Shown here one piece after another: positions 18,320-26,100 of a stretch of DNA of 64,000 nucleotides. The position numbers and the translations under genes are program-made. Under the pieces are notes generated by a model that saw nothing but the letters and a program-made list of their open reading frames with translations, did no database searches and had not been told where the DNA came from. Every line of letters begins with the position of its first letter. Within the stretch, counting starts at the first letter, position 1. Location of the stretch: NCBI GenBank assembly GCA_964504335.1, contig CAZDET010000010.1, positions 1-64,000 of the forward strand, given 5' to 3'. This DNA is from CAZDET01 sp964504335. GTDB lineage: Bacteria > Bacteroidota > Bacteroidia > Chitinophagales > Saprospiraceae.

Positions 18320-19531
18320 ATGACTATCTTCTGCATTTCCTTCTACTACAAGGGCGCAGATTTTCTGCGCACCTGCAAAGAACTCGGTTGTACCGTCTAT
18401 CTGCTAACCGATACGACGCTAAAAGACGGGTACTGGCCCCGGGAGGCCGTCGATGAGTTTTTCTACCTCGAAAGCGATAGCAACAAGCCGAAAAACCTAG
18501 AGGCAATCGCCCAGGGCTTTGCCTGGTTGTTGCGGAAAAAGAAAATCGACCGCATTGTTTCTCTCGACGACCTCGATGTCGAGAAGGCGGCCTACCTGCG
18601 CGAGCAGTTCCGCATCCCCGGGATGGGGCAAACGACGGCTCGCTACTTCCGCGACAAACTCGCCATGCGGTTGCGGGCGGCCGAGGCCGGTATTCCCGTT
18701 CCGTATTTTGCGGCCTTGTTTCACGACGCGGATATCCACGAATTTACCCGGCGGGTGGAGCCTCCCTGGGTCGTGAAGCCTCGCTCAGAGGCTAGTGCTG
18801 CGGGCATTCACAAAATGCATAGCGCAGAGCAACTTTGGCAGCATTTGGAAAAACTAGGGGAGGAACGGCACGGTTACCTCATCGAACAGTTTCGTCCCGG
18901 AGCAGTCTTGCATACCGATTCATTGGTATACCAGGGCGAGATGCGTTTCTGCCAGGTGTCCGAGTACGTCAATACCCCACTGGAAGTGTCACACGGCGGC
19001 GGGGTCTTCCGAACAGCTACGCTTCCGGCTGGCAGCCCCGATGACGTAGCACTCCGCCAGCTCACCGAACGCGTATTTCAGGCATTCGGATTGCAGCATT
19101 GTGCGTCCCACTCGGAGTTCATTCGCGGGGCGAATGGCGAATACTACTTTCTGGAAACCTCAGCCCGCGTAGGCGGCGCCCATATTGCCGAAATGGTGAA
19201 CTACGCCACCGGCGTTAACCTCTGGTCGGAGTGGGCACGACTCGAAGTTGCGCAGTTTCGGGGGGAGGCGTACGCATGTCCGCAAGTCCACCGGCAATTT
19301 GCAGGGCTACTCGTTAGCCTCTCCCGCTTTGAGTGGCCCGATATGGCTCCGTTTGATGCTCCGGAGATCGTCTGGAAATTGCACAAGAAGCAGCACCTCG
19401 GATTCATCCTTCAATCGACCAACCGCGAGCGCATCCTCCACCTGCTCGAAGAGTATGCCCAACTGGTCAGCCGGGAGTACCACGCCAGCCTCCCGCCACC
19501 GGAGAAGTTGGGGAGACAAGCGTCTTCATAA
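18320..19531 (+). CDS. ATP-grasp domain ligase
   Basis: 403 residues from the ATG at 18320; a TTG two codons upstream is in frame but weaker. The central ATP-grasp fold is visible: RDKLAMRLRAAEAGIPVPYF, the lysine strand PPWVVKPRSEASAAGIHK, the LIEQFRPGAVLHTDSLV strand, and the metal-binding HSEFIRGANGEYYFLETSARVGG near residue 275. This order matches carbamoyl-phosphate-synthase-like and L-amino acid ligase proteins, which join a carboxylate to an amine through an acyl phosphate. Neither substrate can be named. There is no biosynthetic cluster around it; neighbours are an aminopeptidase and an FAD oxidase, so a dipeptide or amino-acid substrate is only a guess. Confidence 0.8.
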   Translation: MTIFCISFYYKGADFLRTCKELGCTVYLLTDTTLKDGYWPREAVDEFFYLESDSNKPKNLEAIAQGFAWLLRKKKIDRIVSLDDLDVEKAAYLREQFRIPGMGQTTARYFRDKLAMRLRAAEAGIPVPYFAALFHDADIHEFTRRVEPPWVVKPRSEASAAGIHKMHSAEQLWQHLEKLGEERHGYLIEQFRPGAVLHTDSLVYQGEMRFCQVSEYVNTPLEVSHGGGVFRTATLPAGSPDDVALRQLTERVFQAFGLQHCASHSEFIRGANGEYYFLETSARVGGAHIAEMVNYATGVNLWSEWARLEVAQFRGEAYACPQVHRQFAGLLVSLSRFEWPDMAPFDAPEIVWKLHKKQHLGFILQSTNRERILHLLEEYAQLVSREYHASLPPPEKLGRQASS

Positions 19532-19602
19532 GAGTGAATATGACATTACGAACAAACACATCGCTGTAATTTTAACCCGTAAAACAAAGTGTAACAGCGG
19601 TA

Positions 19603-22548
19603 ATGACAAAGCAACCCTATACCCCTAACTTCGAACGACTGGCGGCCGAGCTGGATGGTGAATTGCATACCGATCCCCTCTACCGGATGCTCTACGCCAC
19701 CGATGCCTCCGTGTACCGGCAGCGACCACTGGCGGTTGCCGTGCCCAAAACCACGGCTGATCTGCAACGCTTAATCCGCTTTGCTCATGAGGAGCAAATC
19801 GGCTTGATCCCGAGGGCCGGAGGTACGAGTTTGGCCGGCCAGGTGGTCGGCAAGGGGATTGTCGTCGATATCAGTAAGTATTTTAACCGGATTCTGGAAA
19901 TCAATCCCGACGAGGGTTGGGTGCGGGTGCAACCCGGCGTCATTCGCGACGAGCTCAACGCCGCACTGCGTCCGCACGGCCTGTTCTTCGGGCCGAATAC
20001 CTCCACCGCCAACCGCTGTATGCTCGGAGGCATGGTGGGAAATAACTCCTGCGGCACCACCAGCATTCGCTACGGCACCACCCGCGATCACGTACTCTCG
20101 ATGCAGGTGTTGCTGTCGGATGGTTCGGAAGTCACTTTCAGCTCCCTATCCGCGGAAGCATTTCACCAAAAGCGGCAGCAGGATAATCTGGAGGGCCGAC
20201 TCTACGAGCACATCTACGCGAGCTTATCCGACCCGCACCGGCAGGAGCGGATTCGGGCGGAGTTTCCCAAACGCAGCATCCACCGCCGCAACACGGGATA
20301 CGCCATTGATGAACTAATCGAGCAGCAGCCGTTCCATCCGGAAGGCACTCCCTTTAATTTCTGTACACTCCTGACGGGCTCCGAAGGAACCCTGGCCTTT
20401 ACCACAGAGCTCAAGCTCCATGTGGATCCGCTGCCTCCCGAAGAGGTGGCCGTGCTCTGCGCCCACTTTGAATCCATCGATGAGAGCATGGAGGCCGTCG
20501 GCATCGCCATGGCCCATCGTCCGTACGCCTGCGAGCTGATGGACAAGATCATCCTGGATTTAACCAAGGAAAACATCGAACAGCAGAAGAATCGCTTCTT
20601 CGTACAGGACGATCCGGAAGCGATCCTGATGATCGAACTGCGAGCGGATACGCCCGACGAACTGGAGCAACAAGTAACCCAGTTGGAGCAGGACTTTCGG
20701 GATGCCGGGAGGGGCTACGCCTTCCCCATTGTCTACGGCCCGCAGACCAAACAGGTGTGGGCTTTGCGTTCGGCGGGGCTCGGCATTCTGGCGAATATCC
20801 CTGGTGACCCCAAAGCGGTGGCATGCATCGAAGATACGGCCGTAGATATCGTTGACCTGCCCGACTACATTGCCGATTTTGCCAAGATAATGGCAGAATA
20901 CGATCAGGAGGCGGTCTACTACGCCCACGCCGGTGCCGGAGAGATCCATCTGCGCCCCATCCTGGACCTCAAATCGGCAAAAGACCAACAGCTCTTTCAC
21001 GATATAACCCTCCGCACGGCGCAACTGGTGAAACGCTACCGCGGTAGCCTCAGTGGGGAGCACGGCGACGGGCGCGTGCGTGCGGCCTTCATTCCGCTGA
21101 TGATCGGGGAAGACAACTACGCCTTTCTCCGCGAGCTCAAGCAGGCCTGGGATCCTACGGGCATTTTTAATCCGGGAAAAATCGTGGATGCGGCCCCCAT
21201 GAATGAGGACCTGCGCTACGAAGCCGGGCAAACTACGCCGGAGTTCGAGACGATGTTCGATTACAGTGCCGAGGGCGGCATCGTGCGCATGGCCGAAAAA
21301 TGCAACGGATCGGGCGATTGCCGAAAGCTCAATGGGGGCGGAGGCGTCATGTGTCCAAGTTACCGGGCTACGCGCGACGAAAAGGACAGTACGCGCGGCC
21401 GGGCGAATATTCTGCGGGAGGTACTGACCAAAACGGAAACCGATCAGCCCTTTAACCATCCGGCCCTCGACGAAGCGCTGGATCTCTGCCTGAGCTGCAA
21501 GGGATGTACCGCCGAGTGCCCGAGCAACGTAGATGTATCGAGCCTCAAGGCGGAGTACCTGTACCAAAAATACCTGCATACCGGCGTACCGCTGCGCAGT
21601 CGCATATTTGCGGAAATTGGGCGGCTCAATCGACTCGCGGCACAGCTTCCGTGGCTGAGCAATTTTGTGCTGAAATACGTCGGCTTTATCAAGATTCTGT
21701 TGGGCGTTGCTTCAGAGCGTTCGCTACCCCTGTTGCACCGTGAGTCGCTGCGCCGCTGGTGGAAACGCGAGGGTAGTCGATTGCAACCGGAGGGTAACGA
21801 TTCGCGCGCGGTGCTTTTTTTCTGCGACGAATTCACGAATTTCAATGATGTAGAGGCGGGTATCGCCGCCATCCGATTACTAAATGGTTTGGGCTACCGC
21901 GTACATCTGCCCCGGCATGCAGACAGTGGCCGCGCACACATCAGCAAAGGATTGTTGAAAATCGCCCGGCGGATGGCAGCCGAAAACGTGTCGGTTTTTG
22001 CCCCGAAGGTTACATCGAGTACTCCGCTGGTCGGACTGGAACCTTCGGCCATCCTCGGTTTTCGCGACGAGTACCCGCGCTTGCTACGGGGAGCCGAGCA
22101 GGCCCGTGCCAAGAAGCTGGCGGAACAGGTGTACACCCTCGAAGAATTTCTCGAACGCGAGGCCAACGCCGGCCGTATCGGCCCCGAATCTTTTACCGAG
22201 GCGCCTCGCCGCATTTTACTGCACGGGCACTGCCACCAGAAGGCCCTGGGCAGCGTGAGTAGTTCGGCCTTTTGCCTGGGCCTGCCCTCTCATTATTCCG
22301 TGGAAGTCATTCCGAGCGGATGCTGCGGCATGGCGGGTTCTTTTGGCTACGAAAAGGAGCACTACGACCTGTCGATGAAAATTGGAGAGCAGGTACTGTT
22401 TCCGGCAGTTCGGTCTGCCGCAGACGATCTGCTCCTTGCGGCCCCGGGCACTAGCTGCCGGCATCAGATCGAGGACGGCACCCAGCGTACTGCTTTGCAC
22501 CCGGCCCAGATTCTTTACGAGGCATTAAAGCGCTCTTCTCGTTCATAA
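19603..22548 (+). CDS. FAD-linked oxidase fused to Fe-S/CCG domains (D-lactate/glycolate dehydrogenase-like, YdiJ type)
   Basis: 981 residues. Residues 1-520 are a PCMH-type FAD-binding oxidase (GLIPRAGGTSLAGQVVG, NNSCGTTSIRYGTTRDH) with the C-terminal FAD-oxidase cap (SGEHGDGRVRA, FNPGKIVD). Residues 560-660 carry two iron-sulfur motifs, CNGSGDCRKLNGGGGVMCPS (first Cys followed by GSGDC) and CLSCKGCTAECP. The last third has CCG-type cysteine-rich motifs, GHCHQKALG and SGCCGMAGSFG. This is a GlcD/GlpC-type fusion, as in E. coli YdiJ, which oxidises D-2-hydroxy acids and passes electrons to the respiratory chain. D-lactate or D-2-hydroxyglutarate are likely substrates, unproven. It stands alone between short gaps. 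Confidence 0.88.
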   Translation: MTKQPYTPNFERLAAELDGELHTDPLYRMLYATDASVYRQRPLAVAVPKTTADLQRLIRFAHEEQIGLIPRAGGTSLAGQVVGKGIVVDISKYFNRILEINPDEGWVRVQPGVIRDELNAALRPHGLFFGPNTSTANRCMLGGMVGNNSCGTTSIRYGTTRDHVLSMQVLLSDGSEVTFSSLSAEAFHQKRQQDNLEGRLYEHIYASLSDPHRQERIRAEFPKRSIHRRNTGYAIDELIEQQPFHPEGTPFNFCTLLTGSEGTLAFTTELKLHVDPLPPEEVAVLCAHFESIDESMEAVGIAMAHRPYACELMDKIILDLTKENIEQQKNRFFVQDDPEAILMIELRADTPDELEQQVTQLEQDFRDAGRGYAFPIVYGPQTKQVWALRSAGLGILANIPGDPKAVACIEDTAVDIVDLPDYIADFAKIMAEYDQEAVYYAHAGAGEIHLRPILDLKSAKDQQLFHDITLRTAQLVKRYRGSLSGEHGDGRVRAAFIPLMIGEDNYAFLRELKQAWDPTGIFNPGKIVDAAPMNEDLRYEAGQTTPEFETMFDYSAEGGIVRMAEKCNGSGDCRKLNGGGGVMCPSYRATRDEKDSTRGRANILREVLTKTETDQPFNHPALDEALDLCLSCKGCTAECPSNVDVSSLKAEYLYQKYLHTGVPLRSRIFAEIGRLNRLAAQLPWLSNFVLKYVGFIKILLGVASERSLPLLHRESLRRWWKREGSRLQPEGNDSRAVLFFCDEFTNFNDVEAGIAAIRLLNGLGYRVHLPRHADSGRAHISKGLLKIARRMAAENVSVFAPKVTSSTPLVGLEPSAILGFRDEYPRLLRGAEQARAKKLAEQVYTLEEFLEREANAGRIGPESFTEAPRRILLHGHCHQKALGSVSSSAFCLGLPSHYSVEVIPSGCCGMAGSFGYEKEHYDLSMKIGEQVLFPAVRSAADDLLLAAPGTSCRHQIEDGTQRTALHPAQILYEALKRSSRS

Positions 22549-22612
22549 TGCAACTTTCCGATAGGGGGAACCTTCCTTTTTGTACATCTTTCTTTCAACA
22601 AACTGACCAGAT

Positions 22613-23293
22613 ATGAGAAAATGGTTCTGCCTTGCGTTGCTTTTACCATTGAGCTATTTCGGTGGCAACGCCCAGGAAACCCGCACCCTCCAACCCTTCG
22701 ACCACATCCGTGTAAATGGTCGGATTGAAGTTCGGCTCATTCCCTCCGACCGGGAAGAACTGATCCTCGACGTTCGGGGAACGGATGAAGACGATGTGAA
22801 CATCTACCACGACGGCAGCGAACTGAATATTAGCCTCACCAAATCGCTCTACCGAAACGACATCTTCGTGGAGGTCGATTTGTATTACAAAAAACTCCGG
22901 GAAATCGAAGGCATTGCCGGTGCCGTCATTCGGGGTACAGCTCCGATTCAGTCGGAAAGCATCCGCCTCAACGTCCGTAGTGGCTCGTTCGTAGAGCTGG
23001 ATCTCGATGCGGAAGCACTGAAAGCCACCGCTGCGGAGGGAGGCGAGCTGCGCGTTAGTGGAAAGGTCGACAAGCAAGAAACCAACGCAACTACCGGAGG
23101 TGTTGTACACGGATTCGATCTTGCTTCCGCGCGCACCTACGTACGCGCCAGCACTGGTGGCCAGTTGTACGTGCAGGCGCAGGAGTTTCTGGACGCCAGG
23201 GCTTCTATCGGAGGGCATATCGAGTACCGGGGAAATCCCGCTCAAAAAAACACCCGGTCCAATCTGGCCGGCTCTATTGAAGGAGGATCGTGA
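22613..23293 (+). CDS. Secreted GIN-domain protein (DUF2807, head-domain/adhesin-like)
   Basis: 226 residues with a signal peptide (1-20, FGGNAQ). The pattern FDHIRVNGRIEVRLIPS followed by repeated short beta strands (LNISLTKSLY, IRLNVRSGSFVELDLDAEAL, LRVSGKVDKQETNATTGG) matches the GIN/DUF2807 right-handed beta-solenoid domain common in Bacteroidota. The domain is called putative auto-transporter adhesin head-like in databases; its biological role is unknown. The C-terminus (GNPAQKNTRSNLAGSIEGGS) has no sorting domain or barrel, so the final location is probably periplasm or surface by another route. Confidence 0.8.
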   Translation: MRKWFCLALLLPLSYFGGNAQETRTLQPFDHIRVNGRIEVRLIPSDREELILDVRGTDEDDVNIYHDGSELNISLTKSLYRNDIFVEVDLYYKKLREIEGIAGAVIRGTAPIQSESIRLNVRSGSFVELDLDAEALKATAAEGGELRVSGKVDKQETNATTGGVVHGFDLASARTYVRASTGGQLYVQAQEFLDARASIGGHIEYRGNPAQKNTRSNLAGSIEGGS

Positions 23294-23410
23294 GAGTATG
23301 AAAATTGAGAATGGCGGGAATCCGGAATGGCTCAAATCTCTAATTATCGGGTGGATAGAACTGGTGCGCAACCTAGGTGTTAATAAAAGCGTAAATAATC
23401 CGGGGAGGGA

Positions 23411-23425
23411 GTTAAAAATTTTAAC
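23411..23425. promoter_or_regulatory. AT-rich perfect palindrome GTTAAAA-A-TTTTAAC
   Basis: A perfect 7-bp inverted repeat with a 1-base centre, flanked by G-rich (GGGGAGGGA) and C-rich (ACCCC) stretches that could extend it as an RNA hairpin. It lies 16 bases before the ATG of the 46-residue ORF and 117 bases after the GIN gene. It could be the GIN terminator or an operator. Confidence 0.4.
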
Positions 23426-23440
23426 AACCCCTCTTTCGTT

Positions 23441-23581
23441 ATGCCTATTCAATCCCGTGAACTCCAAAAACTGTACGCCATGGAACTGACCAGAGACCTG
23501 GGCCGACTATTGTTCTTTGTGTTTTTAGTAGCATTGACCACTTCCCTGTTTTTCCTTCCGGTAATTGCCGGTACGCTTTAA
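23441..23581 (+). CDS. Small single-pass membrane protein, 46 residues, unknown
   Basis: ATG at 23441, TAA at 23579-23581. The peptide starts MPIQSRELQKLYAMEL, has a charged segment (TRDLGR), then one long hydrophobic stretch of about 22 residues (LLFFVFLVALTTSLFFLPVI) and ends IAGTL. The charge-then-hydrophobic layout is typical of a single-pass inner-membrane micro-protein. Its stop codon overlaps the stop codon of convergent xerD by two bases, and the remaining short gap argues that the ORF is under selection. No homologue is known to me. The alternative is a chance ORF. Confidence 0.5.
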   Translation: MPIQSRELQKLYAMELTRDLGRLLFFVFLVALTTSLFFLPVIAGTL

Positions 23582-24507
23582 TCACCGGTTCGCGAGCGCG
23601 GATGAAACCGCAAAATCGTTTCGCGAAGATAATCGGTATCGAGGTGCGTGTAGATTTCTGTTGTGAGGATGGACTCATGGCCTAGTAAATCTTGCACGGC
23701 CCGGAGGTCGGCCCCCCCTTCGATTAGGTGGGTGGCGAAGGAATGCCGGAAGGTATGGGGGCTTACGGACTTTTTCAGGCCCACCTGCTCCGCTAGCCGC
23801 TTGACGAGCTTATAGACGGAAATCCTGCTCAAAGATCCTCCGCGCTGATTGAGGAAAACAATATCGGCGCTTTCCTTCGCTATGCGCAGCATGGGGCGTC
23901 GGCTACCTTCCAGATAAAGTTGAAGCCATTTCTTGGCCGGTCCGCCGATCGGTACCAGCCGTTCTTTGTTGCCCTTTCCGCTCACCTTCAGGCAGTTGGC
24001 TTCCAGGAATAGGTTGGACAGCCGCAATCCCGTCAGCTCGCTCACGCGCAAGCCACAGGCGTACAATACTTCGAGCAGGGCGCGGTCGCGCGCACCACCC
24101 GGCTTACTCAAATCGACGGCTTCCAACAGCCTTTGCACTTCGGCATAACTCAATACTTCCGGAATGTGCCGCCCGATTTTGGGGCCGCGCAATAATTCGG
24201 TGGGGTTTTGGTCGAGGTAATCTTCCCGTTGCAGGAAATTGAAAAACGTCTTCAGCGCCGATAATAACCGCGCCTGCGACCGCCGCCCGAGTCCCAGGGT
24301 ATGCAGATGGGCGAGGAAAGCCTCCAACTGCAACCGATCCGTTTCGGTAGGCCCGGCAGGGTCTTTCTGAAGGTCGAGAAACTCGGTAAGCTTTTGTAGA
24401 TCGCGCAGATAGGCTTTGATCGTATGATCGGAGAGTCCCCGCTCGAGCCGAAGGTGCGTGCGGAAGGCGCGCAGACTTTCCGTCCAGGATAAGGGATGTG
24501 TAGCCAA
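23578..24507 (-). CDS. xerD: Site-specific tyrosine recombinase XerD
   Basis: 309 residues, the usual Xer length. The N-terminal SAM-like core-binding domain (LERGLSDHTIKAYLRDL) is followed by the catalytic domain: first Arg in YACGLRVSELTGL, HTFRHSFATHL (HxxR), GHESILTTEIY with the third His, and the Tyr nucleophile in IYTHLD. With its partner it resolves chromosome dimers at dif during division. Although it lies 500 bases from a tRNA gene, nothing else suggests an integrative element. The stop codon overlaps that of the converging 46-codon ORF. Confidence 0.9.
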   Translation of the reverse strand: MATHPLSWTESLRAFRTHLRLERGLSDHTIKAYLRDLQKLTEFLDLQKDPAGPTETDRLQLEAFLAHLHTLGLGRRSQARLLSALKTFFNFLQREDYLDQNPTELLRGPKIGRHIPEVLSYAEVQRLLEAVDLSKPGGARDRALLEVLYACGLRVSELTGLRLSNLFLEANCLKVSGKGNKERLVPIGGPAKKWLQLYLEGSRRPMLRIAKESADIVFLNQRGGSLSRISVYKLVKRLAEQVGLKKSVSPHTFRHSFATHLIEGGADLRAVQDLLGHESILTTEIYTHLDTDYLRETILRFHPRSRTGD

Positions 24508-24592
24508 ACGGAGGTATATTTTGAATTATCCTGCTTCGTATAAATAAATTTAGCCATTCAGATTGTTCTCTTGAAGAACCGCCACATCTGGA

Positions 24593-24961
24593 ATGACACC
24601 AATAGATTTTGCCTTTTTTAAACTCCCGGATAGCGAGCGCGAACTGGCTTTGGTGCTCCGGGGTATTGTTCGCGACACCTTACCCCATGTGCAGGAGCGT
24701 CTCGCTTATAATGCGCCGTTTTACTATGGAAAACGGCGCATTTGTTTTATATGGCCGGCCTCGATTCCCTGGGGCGGTATTGACCGTGGGGTCGCACTCG
24801 GTTTTTGCTACGGGAGGGACTTGCCCAGCGCCTCGGCGCTCGAGTTCGCCGATCGCAAGGAGGTGGGGCAATTGCGTTTTCACACACCGGACGAAATCGA
24901 CCCCCATTTGGTAACCAGGCTATTGGCCGAAGCCCACCGGCTCGATCAATCATTTTCGTAG
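24593..24961 (+). CDS. DUF1801-type small protein
   Basis: 122 residues. The opening (DFAFFKLPDSERELALVLRGIV) and the core RLAYNAPFYYGKRRICFIWP with a later GVALGFCYG strand resemble the DUF1801 (YdhG-like) fold, whose function is unknown. There is no signal peptide. It is divergent from xerD (85 bases between the start codons) and is followed by the terminator and tRNA of the opposite strand. A weaker fit to other SRPBCC-like small proteins cannot be ruled out. Confidence 0.7.
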   Translation: MTPIDFAFFKLPDSERELALVLRGIVRDTLPHVQERLAYNAPFYYGKRRICFIWPASIPWGGIDRGVALGFCYGRDLPSASALEFADRKEVGQLRFHTPDEIDPHLVTRLLAEAHRLDQSFS

Positions 24962-24962
24962 C

Positions 24963-24995
24963 AAAAAAAACGGACAGAAACCCCGTTTCCGTCCG
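24963..24995 (-). terminator. Intrinsic terminator of the CAU tRNA
   Basis: CGGACAGAAAC (24971-24981) pairs with GTTTCCGTCCG (24985-24995) with one mismatch and a 3-base loop. On the minus strand the stem is followed by eight T residues (24963-24970). It lies 9 bases beyond the 3' end of the tRNA, exactly where a tRNA terminator is expected. Confidence 0.85.
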
Positions 24996-25004
24996 ATCAT
25001 TCTG

Positions 25005-25078
25005 TGGGCCCACTAGGGCTTGAACCTAGGACCTTCGGATTATGAGTCCGCTGCTCTAACCGGCTGAGCTATGGGCCC
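25005..25078 (-). tRNA. tRNA with CAU anticodon (Met-elongator or Ile2)
   Basis: A 74-base cloverleaf on the minus strand: 7-bp acceptor stem GGGCCCA/TGGGCCC, D arm GCTC...GAGC, anticodon arm GCGGA-CTCATAA-TCCGA with anticodon CAT, 5-base variable loop, T arm CTAGG-TTCAAGC-CCTAG, and discriminator A73. CCA is not encoded (the next bases are CA), so it must be added after transcription. The anticodon stem shows one non-Watson-Crick pair (G27-A43). CAU can be elongator methionine or isoleucine-2, the latter needing lysidine by TilS. It is not an initiator by its perfectly paired acceptor end. I cannot decide between Met and Ile2 by eye. Confidence 0.93.
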
Positions 25079-25088
25079 GTACACAAGA

Positions 25089-25108
25089 GAGCCGCCAGCA
25101 GACGGCTC
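25089..25108 (-). terminator. Short GC-rich hairpin between mscS and tRNA
   Basis: GAGCCG (25089-25094) pairs with CGGCTC (25103-25108). On the minus strand it lies after the mscS stop codon and before the tRNA, followed only by CTCTTGTGT, so it is at best a weak terminator or a processing signal for a joint transcript. Confidence 0.4.
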
Positions 25109-25166
25109 CCTGGAATGGATCGCAAAGATACGCTGCTTTCGCGGGGAAAGCAAGCGAGGACCGCTT

Positions 25167-25985
25167 CTAGCTGTTTACCTGATCCAGATGCACATCCATT
25201 TGCGGGAAGGGGATGCTTACGCCGTTGGCGTCGAATGATTTCTTCACGTGTTCATTCATATGGAAAAAAGCCGGCCAGTAGTCGGCGTTTTGAGTCCAGA
25301 AGCGGACGGCAAAATTGACCGAACTATCGGCCAGTTCCTTGACGAGGATGCTGTGGCCTTTGTCGGCGAGGTAGCCGGGGCAATTAGTTACTACATCCGT
25401 CAGGACGCTGCGGGCCTTGTCTATATCGTCGGTATAACCAATGCCAACGGTCAGATCGAGTTGCCGTTCGGGCTTGGTGGAGTAGTTTTCGATGGGGTTG
25501 CCCAAGACGCTGCCGTTCGGAAGGATGATCACCCGGTTGTCGAGGGTGGTGAGCACGGTATTAAAGATTTGAATCTCGCGTACCACCCCGATATAACCCT
25601 GGCTGGCAATGACGTCTCCCACTTTGTAGGGTTTGAATGTGAGGATGAGGACGCCGCTGGCAAAGTGCCCCAGGTTGCCCTGCAGGGCGAGCCCGACGGC
25701 GAACGCCAGCGCACTGAAGATGGCGATAAACGAGGTGGTTTCGATGCCAAACATGCCGGCTACACTCAGCAGTAGCAATACTTTCAAACCCACATTGACC
25801 AAAGAGGAGAGGAATGGAACCACCGTTTGGTCCACTCCGCGTTTCTCCATGGTGCTTCGTAAAAGCCGGGTAATCCAGCTAATGACGAAAAGGCCGACAA
25901 TTAAGGTAATCAGAGCCCCCGCCACGCTGGGTGCCCAGCGCGTAAAAAATTCTGATAGTACTTGGGCATCAAAGAGGTTTTCCAT
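25167..25985 (-). CDS. Small-conductance mechanosensitive channel (MscS family)
   Basis: 272 residues. Three hydrophobic N-terminal helices (about 15-110), the last being the pore-lining TM3 with the typical small-residue pattern: FSALAFAVGLALQGNLGHFASGVLIL. The beta domain follows (FKPYKVGDVIASQGYIGVV, NRVIILPNGSVLGNPIENYS). The family opens on membrane tension to release solutes after hypo-osmotic shock. Length matches the minimal MscS. The gene is transcribed toward the tRNA 88 bases downstream and is divergent from the helicase gene. Confidence 0.92.
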   Translation of the reverse strand: MENLFDAQVLSEFFTRWAPSVAGALITLIVGLFVISWITRLLRSTMEKRGVDQTVVPFLSSLVNVGLKVLLLLSVAGMFGIETTSFIAIFSALAFAVGLALQGNLGHFASGVLILTFKPYKVGDVIASQGYIGVVREIQIFNTVLTTLDNRVIILPNGSVLGNPIENYSTKPERQLDLTVGIGYTDDIDKARSVLTDVVTNCPGYLADKGHSILVKELADSSVNFAVRFWTQNADYWPAFFHMNEHVKKSFDANGVSIPFPQMDVHLDQVNS

Positions 25986-26100
25986 AATGTTTAATTTATA
26001 TTATTGTGTGATCTAACAACAAAGACGGACCAAAATCGCAAATGGCATGCACAAAGCGTTGTTCTCGACGTTTATGGTTCCGTAAAGAATTTGAACTAAT

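Noticed and set aside
20560..21579. 339-residue open frame on the minus strand inside the FAD/Fe-S oxidoreductase gene
   Set aside because: Antisense shadow of a gene with complete catalytic motifs; no motif of its own.
23578..25078. XerD plus nearby tRNA as a possible integrative element
   Set aside because: The recombinase is a normal 309-residue Xer protein. I saw no duplicated tRNA 3' end, no phage or transfer genes, and the neighbours are ordinary chromosomal genes.
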